Of a DNA stretch of 64,000 nt, positions 12,416 through 22,809 are shown in pieces; positions within the stretch are counted from its first letter, which is position 1; every line of letters begins with the position of its first letter. The notes beneath the pieces are model-generated. The model did no database searches and was not told the origin of the DNA. It saw only the letters and a list, made by a program, of their open reading frames with translations. The position numbers and the translations under genes were made by a program. Source of the DNA: Bretschneidera sinensis (Eukaryota; Streptophyta; Magnoliopsida; Brassicales; Akaniaceae); NCBI GenBank assembly GCA_023935145.1, contig CM043699.1, forward strand, positions 111,209,036-111,273,035, read 5' to 3'.

Positions 12416-14767
12416 GTGGAGGTTTTTCATTTCTTTCTTTCTTGTTCTGTTTCAATGCTTATGAACCTGAAAAGAATCAAAAGATATGATCTTAGAATCT
12501 CAATCTCCTCTTCCTTTAAACTGTACTCAACGACTCTTCCCTTAAACCCTGAACCGAACCCCACAACACCCTTAACAAAACCCCAGCTCAAAACTCTAGT
12601 TCTCAACCAATACTCCCATGGCAAGTTCTCCAACCTCATCCAAAATGTCGTCGCTTTGCCGTCCGTCCTTCTCACCGCCTGCCAAAGCCTCACAAATGCA
12701 CCCAGCTCGCACGAGTCACCCACCGATTCAACTTGCCCACACTCCCTCCGCCTCCACTCGGTCACCAAACGCTTCTCCATAGAGGAAATGAGTCGTGAAA
12801 TATGCGAGGGCCGGTTTGATATCGAGTCTTGTTGCGTCGAGTTGGTGCCAGAAAGGAGAGAGAAAGGTGAGTTTCTGGTTTTGCCCAATTTGAAATTGAA
12901 GGTTTTGATTGAAGCTATTAGGATGGTACTTGAAGTTGTCTATAACGAACGGTTTGCAACGTTTTCTTATGGTGGGCGTGACGGTATGGGAAGACATACA
13001 GCGATTAGGTACCTAGAAAACTCTGTGGAGAATCCCACTTGGTGGTTTTATGTTTCGTTTAATCGCCAAAAGTTTGATAAATGCAATGTGGATAAGTTAC
13101 GATTGTTCATTGAAGAGAAAATTAGTGATGGGATGTTGATTCATATGATTAAGAGGTTGTTTGGATGTGGAGTTGTGAGAATTGAAATGGGTGGGTGTTA
13201 TTTGGGGAGGGGGTTTCCTCAAGAATGCGGGTTATGTTCGATTTTGATTAATATTTATTTTGATGGGTTTGATAAAGAAATTCAGGAAATGCGTCTTAAG
13301 ATGAAACAGAAGAATCCCAAAATTGATTCCAGTGAGCTTATTTCGACATCTAATGTTTTCTATAGGCCAGTGAAGATGTACGCTGTTAGATATTTAGATG
13401 AGATACTAGTGATAACGTCAGGGTCAAAGATGTTAACGATGGATTTGAAGCATTGGGTTTTAGAACTTTTGGAAGGGAAATTGAAATTGAAGGTAGATAG
13501 AGTTAAAACTGCTATTCATAGTGCAGTATCAGAGAAGATAGACTTCTTAGGGATGGAATTGCAGGCAGTTCCCCCTTCTGTTTTGCGTCCACCTATGTCA
13601 GAAAAAGCAATTAGAGCAAGGAAGAAGTATCTTAGGCAGAAGGAAGTTAGAGCCTTAGAATTGAAAAATGCTAGGGAGAGGAATAGGAAGAAATTAGGTT
13701 TGAAAATACTGAGCCATGTTTTTAAGAAACTGAAACAGAGTAATGGCTTCAAATTTGAATTTCAAATAGAGAAAGAAGTTAGAGATATTTTTAGAACTTG
13801 GGCAAATGAAGTGGTCCAAGAGTTTATGGGATCCCTGGAAGAACGTTGGAATTGGCACCGTCTGCTAACAAGAGGTGATTTTCTCTCCTTGAGACACATA
13901 AGAGATCAATTACCACGGGATCTTGTCGATGCTTATGATGAATTCCAAGAGCAAGTGGACAAGCATTTGACACCAGTCAAAGCTAGAAAGGCATTGGAGG
14001 ACGAGGAAAGGAGAGTAGAAGAAGAAGAGGAACGAAGATATGCCGAGAGGACCGTGGATGATTTGACAAGACTGTGCATGAAAGTGTCTACACCGATAGA
14101 ACTTGTGAGGAAGGCCGTTAGGATGGCTGGGTTCACTAACAGTATGGGTCGTCCAAGGCCTATCAGTGTACTAGTTGCTCTGGAAGATGCAGATATTATT
14201 AAGTGGTATGCAGGAGTAGGAATAAGATGGCTTGATTTCTTTTGCTGCTGCCACAACTTCAAGATGGTAAAAATTGTTGTAAGTTATCACCTGAGATTCT
14301 CTTGTATTTTGACACTAGCAGAAAAGCATGAATCTACTAAACGCGAAGCTATTAAACACTACACTAAAGATTTGAAAGTTCAAGATATGAATGGAGTTGA
14401 AGAAGTGCACTTCCCGACAGAAAGGGAGGTTAAGATGATGGGAGATAAGAATCTCTCTGACCCAAAACCTGTGGATGGATCGTTATCTTTGGTTTTGATT
14501 AGGTTGGCATCTGATGAGCCATCACATTCATGTGCTGCTCATTTCTGTGAAAGAACTGATACTATCGTCTATCGGGTACGGTTACTGCAAGACCGTTTAA
14601 ATGTGAGCCCATTGGATGAAGAGAAGTGGGTCAGCGGAATGGGTGTGATTCATGAAGGTCTGAATCGCAAGTGCTTCTCACTCTGTTCTGATCACATCAG
14701 TGATTTATACATGGGGAGAATCACCCTTCAGGACATTGATTGTACTTCATTTGTCGATGTCGGCTGA
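12416..14767 (+). CDS. nMAT3: Nuclear group II intron maturase (nMAT3-like, mitochondrial)
   Basis: An intronless gene of up to 783 residues. An RT-derived domain spans about residues 130-420 and a maturase X domain about 450-660, with the diagnostic YHLRFSCILTLAEKHEST stretch at about 623-640. There is no HNH endonuclease domain, which fits type I nuclear maturases (nMAT1/nMAT3). The RT active-site box reads YLDE (326-329) instead of YADD, so reverse transcription is not expected. The C-terminus has a HSCAAHFC and CFSLCSDH cluster that could bind zinc. Translation probably starts at Met14 (12455) or Met16 (12461), because the following basic, Ser-rich stretch resembles a mitochondrial targeting peptide. 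Family members splice mitochondrial group II introns, largely in nad transcripts. nMAT3 is preferred over nMAT1 because PMT7-like and SDR genes follow, as in Arabidopsis. Confidence 0.85.
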   Translation: MEVFHFFLSCSVSMLMNLKRIKRYDLRISISSSFKLYSTTLPLNPEPNPTTPLTKPQLKTLVLNQYSHGKFSNLIQNVVALPSVLLTACQSLTNAPSSHESPTDSTCPHSLRLHSVTKRFSIEEMSREICEGRFDIESCCVELVPERREKGEFLVLPNLKLKVLIEAIRMVLEVVYNERFATFSYGGRDGMGRHTAIRYLENSVENPTWWFYVSFNRQKFDKCNVDKLRLFIEEKISDGMLIHMIKRLFGCGVVRIEMGGCYLGRGFPQECGLCSILINIYFDGFDKEIQEMRLKMKQKNPKIDSSELISTSNVFYRPVKMYAVRYLDEILVITSGSKMLTMDLKHWVLELLEGKLKLKVDRVKTAIHSAVSEKIDFLGMELQAVPPSVLRPPMSEKAIRARKKYLRQKEVRALELKNARERNRKKLGLKILSHVFKKLKQSNGFKFEFQIEKEVRDIFRTWANEVVQEFMGSLEERWNWHRLLTRGDFLSLRHIRDQLPRDLVDAYDEFQEQVDKHLTPVKARKALEDEERRVEEEEERRYAERTVDDLTRLCMKVSTPIELVRKAVRMAGFTNSMGRPRPISVLVALEDADIIKWYAGVGIRWLDFFCCCHNFKMVKIVVSYHLRFSCILTLAEKHESTKREAIKHYTKDLKVQDMNGVEEVHFPTEREVKMMGDKNLSDPKPVDGSLSLVLIRLASDEPSHSCAAHFCERTDTIVYRVRLLQDRLNVSPLDEEKWVSGMGVIHEGLNRKCFSLCSDHISDLYMGRITLQDIDCTSFVDVG

Positions 14768-15992
14768 GTGTCGGCTGTTTCCTTCATGTTTTATATTTGA
14801 TTGATGTTAGTCCTGACGACTGCTAACGATCTGAAGCAGTGGTGAGGAAGTTCTTGAACAGTTCATTTTTGTTTTCTAGAAACAGGTAAGTAATATGTAC
14901 AATGTTTCTGATTTGATTTGGGCGTTCCCCATTACAATGTAATTCTAATACACCTATAAAATTTTGACAGAGTGATGCATGAATAACCATGAAAATTTCT
15001 ATTTCGTTTGTGACTAATTCTTGTGTGATATTGTTCAGTTTGTAAATTGATGACTGATGAGATGGATTGGTGGGGACTTTCCTTATTCTCTGAACTTAGG
15101 AATTTAGTTGATTTATTTTTTGGAGATATTGACCCTTTAAACTCATCTTTAAATGATCATGATATCCTCTCTATTAGTATTTGGGTTGAAGTAGTTTCGG
15201 AAAACTAACCGTCTTTTAAATGATGATAGCATCAACTTTATTCTGTTTCGTTCTAGTGCTTGACAGTAGCTCACCAGAATCCGATCTCCAATCTTTTGGT
15301 GGTTGTATAAATAAGGGCTAGGAATTTGGTTGGCCTTACAGCTGTTCTGATGTCCCTATATAATTTTGTTGGAAATAATTCGTTGATTCTCTGTCATTGG
15401 ATGGATTCTCAAGTAAAGGTTTAAGTAGGACTGAACAGAAATTTACGGGTGCTGGGCTAGTCGTAAAATATGATTTTCTCTACTGGTTTTTGGGGTGGAA
15501 AATTGATGAAAGATGAATAGATTGGTGGAACACATTCCTCTAACTCTAGACATAGGAACTGGCTTTCAGTCGTAGGAAAGGAGGACTATAAAACCATTGT
15601 CTTGTTGGAGCCTAAGTGTGCATACTTATGGGCATGCGGCATTATGTGATTATTTTCTATGGGAGTTGTTTATGAGGAATTTTTGTTTCCATGTCGATGT
15701 TTGTTGTTCTTATTGTCCTTATTATTCTTCTTCTTGTTCTTATTGTCATCTCTGTTATCCATCTATCTTCAAAATTTGAGTAAGAGTTCTTCAGTAGGGC
15801 AAGGATTTTTTTAAATTTTTTTTTTAATGAAGCGATAACCCATATTGAAACTCAAACATTACTCCCAATTAAGAAGAGATACATGGGGATTTTAACCTGT
15901 GGTGGACTCATTATGTTGTGGGTCAATTGCCTCCATTGGAACTTGAAAAAATAATGGGTATTCTTATGTGCATATTGAATTATCAACTTTAG
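14768..15992. other. 3' region of the maturase gene
   Basis: No further coding sequence was found. An AACAG/GTAAGTAAT donor-like site lies near 14886, and an exon-like segment with good borders lies far downstream (21452-21521), so a spliced 3' UTR interrupted by the copia element is conceivable. The rest is AT- and T-rich sequence without recognisable features. Confidence 0.3.
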
Positions 15993-16165
15993 GAAAAATT
16001 CTTACTTAGCACAGTGCCATGAGAGATACATGACACAAGGATCCACCTCACCATTGAATGAAAATAAAATATCTTTTTTTTTTCTCTCTTCTCATGCCAT
16101 TTAATGGTGAGATAGACCCTTGTGCCATGTATCTCTCATGGCATTGTACTAGGCAAGAACTTTTC
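15993..16165. mobile_element. MITE, 173 bp, long inverted repeats
   Basis: Two arms of about 65 bp are inverted copies of each other. The left arm runs through CACAGTGCCATGAGAGATAC and CTCACCATTGAATG; the right arm mirrors this with CATTTAATGGTGAG and GTATCTCTCATGGCATTGTA. A short T-rich loop separates them. The element is bounded by GAAAAATTCTT and AAGAACTTTTC. The flanks CAACTTTAG (15984-15992) and AAACTTTAG (16166-16174) agree at 8 of 9 positions. A 9-bp duplication points to a Mutator-derived MITE. There is no coding capacity. Confidence 0.8.
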
Positions 16166-16705
16166 AAACTTTAGTTGGTCTGTAATAAATGAAAACTCAT
16201 GCCATCAAAAGACAAAGTTGAGACATTTTAAGAAATTTCGAAGTGATATATTCGTTAATTAAACAAACTACATTTTAAGATATATTCATTAAAAGAAATG
16301 GTTCTCATTAGCACACCCTTTTATGCTTATCGATAAAATATAAGCGTGAAAGTTTATTAGTGCAAATGGTAAAAGGGACTCGTGCTTATGGGGCAGATAG
16401 GAGATTGTGTGTGTCTTTTGGGGGGTTGAAAGTGAGAGAATTGAATTGAATTCATTCTAATGGTATTCTTAATTCGTCAATCAAAGTAAAGGTGAGTCAG
16501 AAGTCTTTTTAAGTTGATAAATTATTTAACTTTTCTTATTATATTTGTTGACTCAAATTGAATTCAATTTACCTTTTGATTAGTCACTTGATAAGACGAC
16601 TGGTTTCTCTCTCTCTTTCTTAGTTCACCTTTTACTTTCCATATTTTTTTTTCCTTTGAGTTAATTCAAATTAGTTACAGTATTTATCATTGCGTTCAAT
16701 TGAAA

Positions 16706-16938
16706 TGTCCTAATTAGGTTTATGTTGAGAGTCCTAGTTAAGTTGTTGAGAGTCCTAATTAGGTTTCCTATTATGTGTCATAGTAGGTTACCTAAATCTT
16801 ATCTATTTTATATCTATCTTATCTAATTATGTCTCTTAGTCCTATTAGTTTTGATATTCATAAGTCTATATATATGACTGTTGAATTGTATTCAGAAAAT
16901 CAATAATACATAATTCTTTTCAATTCTTTTTGTTAACA
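16706..16938 (+). repeat. 5' LTR of the copia element
   Basis: A 233-bp LTR ending TTTTGTTAACA. Its start (TGTCCTAATTAGG) lacks about 7 bp present at the start of the 3' LTR (TGTTGAGAGTCCTAATTAGG). Both LTRs begin with about three tandem copies of a module near TTGAGAGTCCTAATTAGGTT. A TCTATATATATGA element near 16866 could serve as its TATA box. Confidence 0.9.
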
Positions 16939-17090
16939 TGGTATCAGAGCTTTAGTTATTTTTTTTTTGGAAATTCCAAAGCCTTCATCGCTTCATCTGT
17001 TTTGGCCTTCATAGTCGACCATACCTCTGGCCTTTATCGCCAATTTTTTCTTCCCTCTAATCTTGCCTTCTTCTCCATCATTAACCCACC

Positions 17091-17369
17091 ATGGCTGAAA
17101 ACACCACCCTGTCCACAGAAGTTCTCAATCATCCGACTTCAGTGGATCTGCAGAATATTCAAACACTGGATAGCCGGGATACTCTCTGGTGCACTTATTG
17201 CCAGAAATCGAGACACACTAGAGAGAGGTGCTGGAAACTGAATGAAAAACCACTGAACAAGGAGTGGGGATACCAAGGAGGACAGCAACGTAATCTGGGA
17301 CAGCAGTGGAACCAGTCATATTTCACCATGAATCAACCAGGTTCAGACCAGGGTATGCTAAATATATAG
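17091..17369 (+). pseudogene. Copia gag remnant with zinc knuckle
   Basis: A 92-residue frame begins with a copia-style Met-Ala-Glu start and after about 35 residues reaches a CCHC zinc knuckle, CTYCQKSRHTRERC (C-x2-C-x4-H-x4-C). Copia gag is usually several hundred residues, so the capsid part between start and knuckle is missing. The element could not make its own particle, though it may have moved using another element's gag. Confidence 0.8.
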
Positions 17370-17471
17370 GAGGTAAAGAAGTTAAGGGGACTTCTGGGAT
17401 CGCTGAAAAAACCTAGTGGTTCATTCTCTCTTGCATTCTCAGGTAAGTTCTCATTTTCTCAAGGACTAAAT

Positions 17472-20400
17472 GTGTCAAATGAAACTATCAGGAATTTATG
17501 GGTCATTGAATCAGGAGCCACAGACCATATGACTCATTCTTCTCTAAATTTTAGCACCTACTCTCCATGTCTTAGCAATCGAAAAATAGCAGTAGCTGAT
17601 GGTTCTTTAACTACTATAACTGGTTTAAGAGAGATTCATATCAGTCATTCTCTTACTTTAAAAAATGTTCTTCCATGTCTCAAAGTTGTCCACCAACTTA
17701 ATATCCATTCAAAAACTCACACATGATATGAATTGTAATGTACTTTTCAATCATTCTCAATGTATTTTTCAGGACCAGGTTTCGGGGAAGAAGATTAGAC
17801 ATGTTAAGGAGAGAAACGTGGGCTCTACTATCTTGACGAACCAAGCAAGTCACATATGGTCAGGAATAATTTATCTCTGTCAATTCTATCATCATCCAAT
17901 AAAGACACCATTTGGCTCCACCATTTTAGACTAGGGCATCCATCTTTTGGAATCTTGAAAACTATGTTTCCTACTTTGTTTAGAGGTCTAGGTGCTGAAC
18001 AATTTCATTGTGATGTATGTGAGTTTGCGAAGCACAAACGTGTACCTTTTCCAATCAACAATAATAAAAGCCCAATTCCGTTTTATTTGATTAACAGTGA
18101 TATATGGGGACCATCTACGGTTCCAAATGTGTCTCATTTTAATTTGTTTGTCTCTTTCATCGACAATTGTACTAGGGTTTCTTGGATCTTTCTTCTTAAA
18201 CATAAATTAGATGTAAGCAGTGTACTCCCAAGCTTCCATAACATGATATAAAACCAATTTGGGATAAAAATCAAAAGATTCTGATCAGACAATGCAAGTG
18301 ATAATTTTAATCAAGTTCTATCTCCATATTTTCAAAAAGAGGGAATCATCCATTAATCCTCTTGCGTTGATACTCCACAACAAAACGGAGTGGCAGAGAG
18401 GAAAAATGATCACTTGTTAGCCACAACCCGAGCCCTTCTCTTTCACCATAATGTTCCAAAACACTATTGGGGGGAAGCCGTACTCACAGTTGCTTATATG
18501 ATTAATCGTCTACCTTCTCGAGTGCTAGGGTTTAAGTCACCAATGGAAACAATGTCCTAATTCTATCCCGACCTTCGTACAACAAATAACCTCACTCTAA
18601 GAATCTTCGGCTGCACTGCCTTTGTCCATGTTCATAATCGAAATAGAGGAAAATTAGATCCAAGGGCTCTTACGTGTGTGTTTGTAGGTTATTCGTCCAC
18701 CTAGAAAGGATACAAATGCTACCATCACCTACACATAAATTCTTTGTCTCCATAGATGTCACTTTTGAGGAAACAAAACCATAACCAGCCTTATCTTCAG
18801 AGGGAGACTTCATTTAGTGAAGATAAGGATAGAGATCTGTTTCTGCTCGATCTACCTACTCGTGAGTTAGTTGTGTCCACTGGATCAGCCCCATCTGATC
18901 TAATTATAGCTGAACCAGCTCCAGCTGAACCAGCTCCAGCTGACCCACCTGTATCGGCTGAACTATTCTAGCCAGTGTCAACGCCCACACCCGCCCACAC
19001 TGGACCCATGACAGAGCATAATGAACGTCATGACTCTATGCGATTTGTGCAGGCTTATTCAAGGAGAAGAGACTCGGATCCTAATCCCATGCAAGTCCAA
19101 GCTTCAACTCTTAATCCTGAGAATGAGGTAAATATAATTTCTAACCAATCTCAATTAATACCAGACCATGATCTCCCAATTGCTATTAGAAAAGGCACAA
19201 GAGAATGCACAAAACACCCATTGTATCCTTCGGCAAAATTTGTCTCTTTTGAGAAATTCTCACCCTCACATAGGACCTTTCTAGTCAGTCTAAACTCTAT
19301 TCATATTCCTGATACTTTATCTGAGGCATTATCTAATGAGAATTGGAGAAATGCCATGAGTGAAGAAATGCAGGCACTAGAGAAGAATCGGACGTGGGAA
19401 ATAGTTGACTTACCACCTGGAAAGAAGTTTGTGGGATGCAAGTGGGTGTTTACCGTAAAATACAAGTCAGATGGCTCTGTTGAAAGATACAAAGTCAGAC
19501 TCGTGGCGAAAGGATACACGCAGACCTATGGTGTGGACTATCAAGCGAACATTTGCTCCAGTAGCTAAGATGAACACGGTGAGAGTTTTGTTGTCACTGG
19601 CTGTTAATTTCAACTTGTATTTGGAGCAATTTGATGTAAAAAATGCCTTTCTTCATGGTGAAGTAGAAGAGGAGATATACATGGACATTCTTCCAAGATA
19701 TGAGCAGCAACTGAGAGGCAACAAAGTCTGCAAGCTACGAAAGGCGCTGTACGGCCTAAAACAATCTCCACGAGCTTAGTTCAGAAGATTCACCAAAGTG
19801 ATGCTAGCTATCGAATACAAGCAAAGTCAGGGAGATCATACACTCTTCATAAAACACTCGGATACAGGGGGAGTAACGGCCATTTTGGTGTACGTTGATG
19901 GCATAATAGTTATAGGAAACGATGAGAAGGAGAAGGAAGCTCTACGAAGATGTCTTGTTAGTGAATTTGAGATAAAAGAACTTGGGAGGTTGAAATACTT
20001 TCTAGGAATTGAAGTAGCTCATTCTAGAGAAGGAATCTTTATCTCACAACAGAAATATGTGACTGATCTCCTTAAGGAAGCAGGAAAGTCGACATGTAAA
20101 CCAATTTCCACACCGATTGAACAAAACCATAGACTTGGAGAAGCAAAAGATGATCCAGCCGTGAACAAGGAGAGGAATTAGAGACTGGTTGGGAAGCTCA
20201 TATACCTTGCTCACACACGGCCAGGCATTGCTTATGCCGTGAGTGTTGTCAGCCAATTTATGCATAGCCCGAGAGAAGTTCATCTACAAGCTGTCCATGA
20301 CATACTACATTACCTAAAGGCTAATCCAGGACAAGGGATTCTATTTAGAAGAAACACGGGGTTAGTCCTTGAGGTGTATACAGATGCTGACTATGCAGGT

Positions 20401-20840
20401 TCATCGGTTGATAGAAGGTCCACAACAGGCTATTGCACTTTCCTAGGAGGCAATCTTGTAACATGGAGGAGTAAGAAAAAGAATGTAGTGGCAAGATCAA
20501 GTGCTGAAGCAGAGTTTAGGGCGATGGCGCAAGGAGTTTGTGAATTACTGTGGCTCAAAATAATTCTGGAAGACTTAAAGATTAAGTGGGATGGACCTAT
20601 GAGGCTATTTTGTGACAACAAGTCGGCTATCAACATCGCTCATAATCCTGTTTAGCATGACCGGACAAAGCATATTGAGGTAGATAGACATTTCATAAAA
20701 GAGAAGCTGGACAGTGGATTAATCTGCACACCGTACATCCCAACAAACAATCAACTTGCTGATGTACTTACAAAAGGACTGAACAGTGAAGCATTCCAAC
20801 GACTTATATGCAAGCTGGGAATGAATGATGCATATTCACC
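17472..20840 (+). pseudogene. Copia pol remnant: protease, integrase, RT, RNase H
   Basis: The protease motif reads ESGATDHMT, with Glu (codon 17508-17510) where the catalytic Asp should be. Integrase follows: a zinc region with HFRLGHPSF and CDVCEFAKHKR (17915-18040), a SDIWGPS core start, then frameshifted core up to WGEAVLTVAYMINRLPS (about 18470-18515). RT starts near 19325 (WRNAMSEEMQALEKNRTWE), shifts frame near 19545, and has LVYVDG in place of the YVDD active-site box (Gly codon 19900-19902). RNase H runs from about 20360 (TDADYAGS) to 20830. Stop codons interrupt at about 18249, 18969, 19777, 20179 and 20653. Confidence 0.9.
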
Positions 20841-20854
20841 AGCTTGAGGGGGAG

Positions 20855-21084
20855 TGTTGAGAGTCCTAATTAGGTTTATGTTGAGAGTCCTAATTAGGTT
20901 GTTGAGAGTCTTAATTAGATTTCCTATTATGTGTCATAGTAGGTTTCCTAAATCTTATCTATTTTATATCTATCTTATCTAATTATGTCTCTTAGTCCTA
21001 TTAGGTTTGATATTCATAAGTCTATATATATGATTGTTGAATTGTATTCAAAAAATCAATAATACATATTTCTTTTTGTTAACA
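20855..21084 (+). repeat. 3' LTR of the copia element
   Basis: A 230-bp LTR from TGTTGAGAGTCC to TTGTTAACA, closely matching the 5' LTR apart from a few substitutions and the short indel at the start. Confidence 0.93.
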
Positions 21085-22800
21085 AAAACTTTCTAGTTTC
21101 TCATATAAATGTGCATTTATTGTCAGTAAAATGATCAAAAACATTTTTTTCCTAAGTAAATAAACATGATATTTATTGCTTTTTGATTGCCCCCACTAGT
21201 CAAGATTCCTGGCTTCACCTCTTATCATAACATAGAGCTGCTCATGAGACTAGTTCAGGTTTCTTTTTCTGTTTTTGATAACATAACTGATATCCTGCTG
21301 AAGATTCAGATCAAAGTTTCTATCTTTATTGCTCTGAAGTTGCCTCTGTTCATCTAGTGTCTTTTGCTTTATCTTTGATTAGTATTTTCTTGCCATTTAT
21401 TTTCTGTAATGGTCCTTAAAATTGACTGCATCTCTTTCTCTTTTCTTTTGCAGATTTTATTTTGGCTGAAACGGGGAACTCATTGTTTCTTCTCTTTGAT
21501 ACTTATCACTACCACATACATGGTAGGAAACTTTTAGTTTTTTGCTGAGCTTAAAAGCTTACAGTTGATTTGTTATTATGGGAATCTAGAGATTTCAAGT
21601 ATGTTTTCATTCAGTTTACAGTTAAATTGCATATAGCTGAGATGATTTATGTATTTGTTCAATACCTCTTTTGTCTAGAGATAATGTTGATCTGTGTTTT
21701 GCATTAGAGAAAGTGGAAATTGTATTTATCTGGTTCTACACTTCAATGACTTGTTTCCTTTGATGGTAAATGTGGTTATAGGACTCGGTTGGAGCTTTGT
21801 TTACAAAGGAGGTGATACTTACTGCGAAGAAATGTTCTTGGTACATTGCTTTAACCGAGGAACAGGTCCATCAATCCCCTTTTTGGGTCAGAGAGTAAGA
21901 GAAGCTCATTCTATAGTGACATGGATTCCTCACATCGGAACAGGTTAATTAACTTACGGAGTCACTTTGAATGAAGAAGTGATCTATGACATTGTGTCAT
22001 TTGCTTGCATGTGCATACTGGACTTCTGGGGAGTTCCAACTTAACAGGGTCGAAATTAGCCTCTGAAAGAATTATGAGTTCTGGGTTCTGATTAATAATC
22101 TTTTTATGGAGTTATGTTGTTAGGAGATGGGGAGTTTTAGAGATTAAGAAATAATGGCGGTTGCTTTACTGTCACAGTTTTAGATTTTGATGGTCTGACT
22201 AACCCTATGTTGTATAATAATGCATCTCGGGGAAACTGTTCAGCAAGATGAGAATGGTGGTAACGGGGTATCTCAACATAGAAACTAGCATTGTGGGACA
22301 TATCTGAGACAAATTATTAATCATCATGATCTTCTGGAGATTTCGAAGTGCACAACCAATTTGAGGTTGAATAATATGTATTGCATAAGCATTCTGGATA
22401 TGAGGTTGCGTGCTTATCATCATGTCCGCGATTTGGTTAAAACTGAAGAGATGAGCAGAGTTCAGCTTAGGAAGAATGAGTTACTAAAGAAATCTTTGTG
22501 GAACTTGTCAGCACCATTAAAATTAAAGCATTTTCTCTGGAAAAGCTCCTAAGATATTCTATTATTTTTCATCCATTTTTTTCTACTTGGTAAATAGGAT
22601 CAAGAAGGGCATAGTCTACTTGTTGGAAGAAAGGTGACACTGTTTATCAGTAACAGGACCGGCTGATATTGTGATCTATTTTTGCATATGCGTTATGATT
22701 CAGCAAATCCAGAAGGCCTGCAATGATGTACAAGATGCTTCGAAAGCTGTCACTGATATTATTGCAAGTTAATTAGAATTCTGACCTGATTCATATGATT
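21085..22800. other. Non-genic region, possible spliced UTR and LINE-like scrap
   Basis: No intact gene is present. A 70-bp segment (21452-21521) has strong splice borders (CTTTTGCAG before, GTAGGAAAC after) and could be a non-coding exon. At about 22490-22550 a plus-strand frame reads SLWNLSAPLKLKHFLWKSS, which resembles the zf-RVT tail of plant LINEs, but it is short. Everything else is unremarkable AT-rich DNA. Confidence 0.3.
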
Positions 22801-22809
22801 AAGGAGCTG

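Larger units (their letters stand above)
16706..21084 (+). mobile_element. Ty1/copia retrotransposon, both LTRs, inactive
   Basis: A full-length but dead copia element of about 4.4 kb. LTRs of about 230 bp (16706-16938 and 20855-21084) flank an internal region that starts with the initiator-Met-tRNA primer site TGGTATCAGAGC (16939-16950) and ends with the purine tract GAGGGGGAG (20846-20854). Domain order is gag, protease, integrase, RT, RNase H, the copia order. Gag is cut to about 90 residues and pol is broken by several stops and frameshifts. The flanking five bases (TGAAA and AAAAC) do not match, so the insertion site has been altered or an LTR end has eroded. Confidence 0.93.

Noticed and set aside
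14220..14345. Retained intron inside the maturase gene (GGTAAAA...CTAGCAG borders)
   Set aside because: The translated segment is the conserved X-domain motif YHLRFSCILTLAEKHEST, so it is coding.
22361..22552. LINE reverse-transcriptase tail (zf-RVT-like)
   Set aside because: Only about 19 residues look right and no RT or endonuclease sequence is nearby, so it is mentioned only within the spacer entry.
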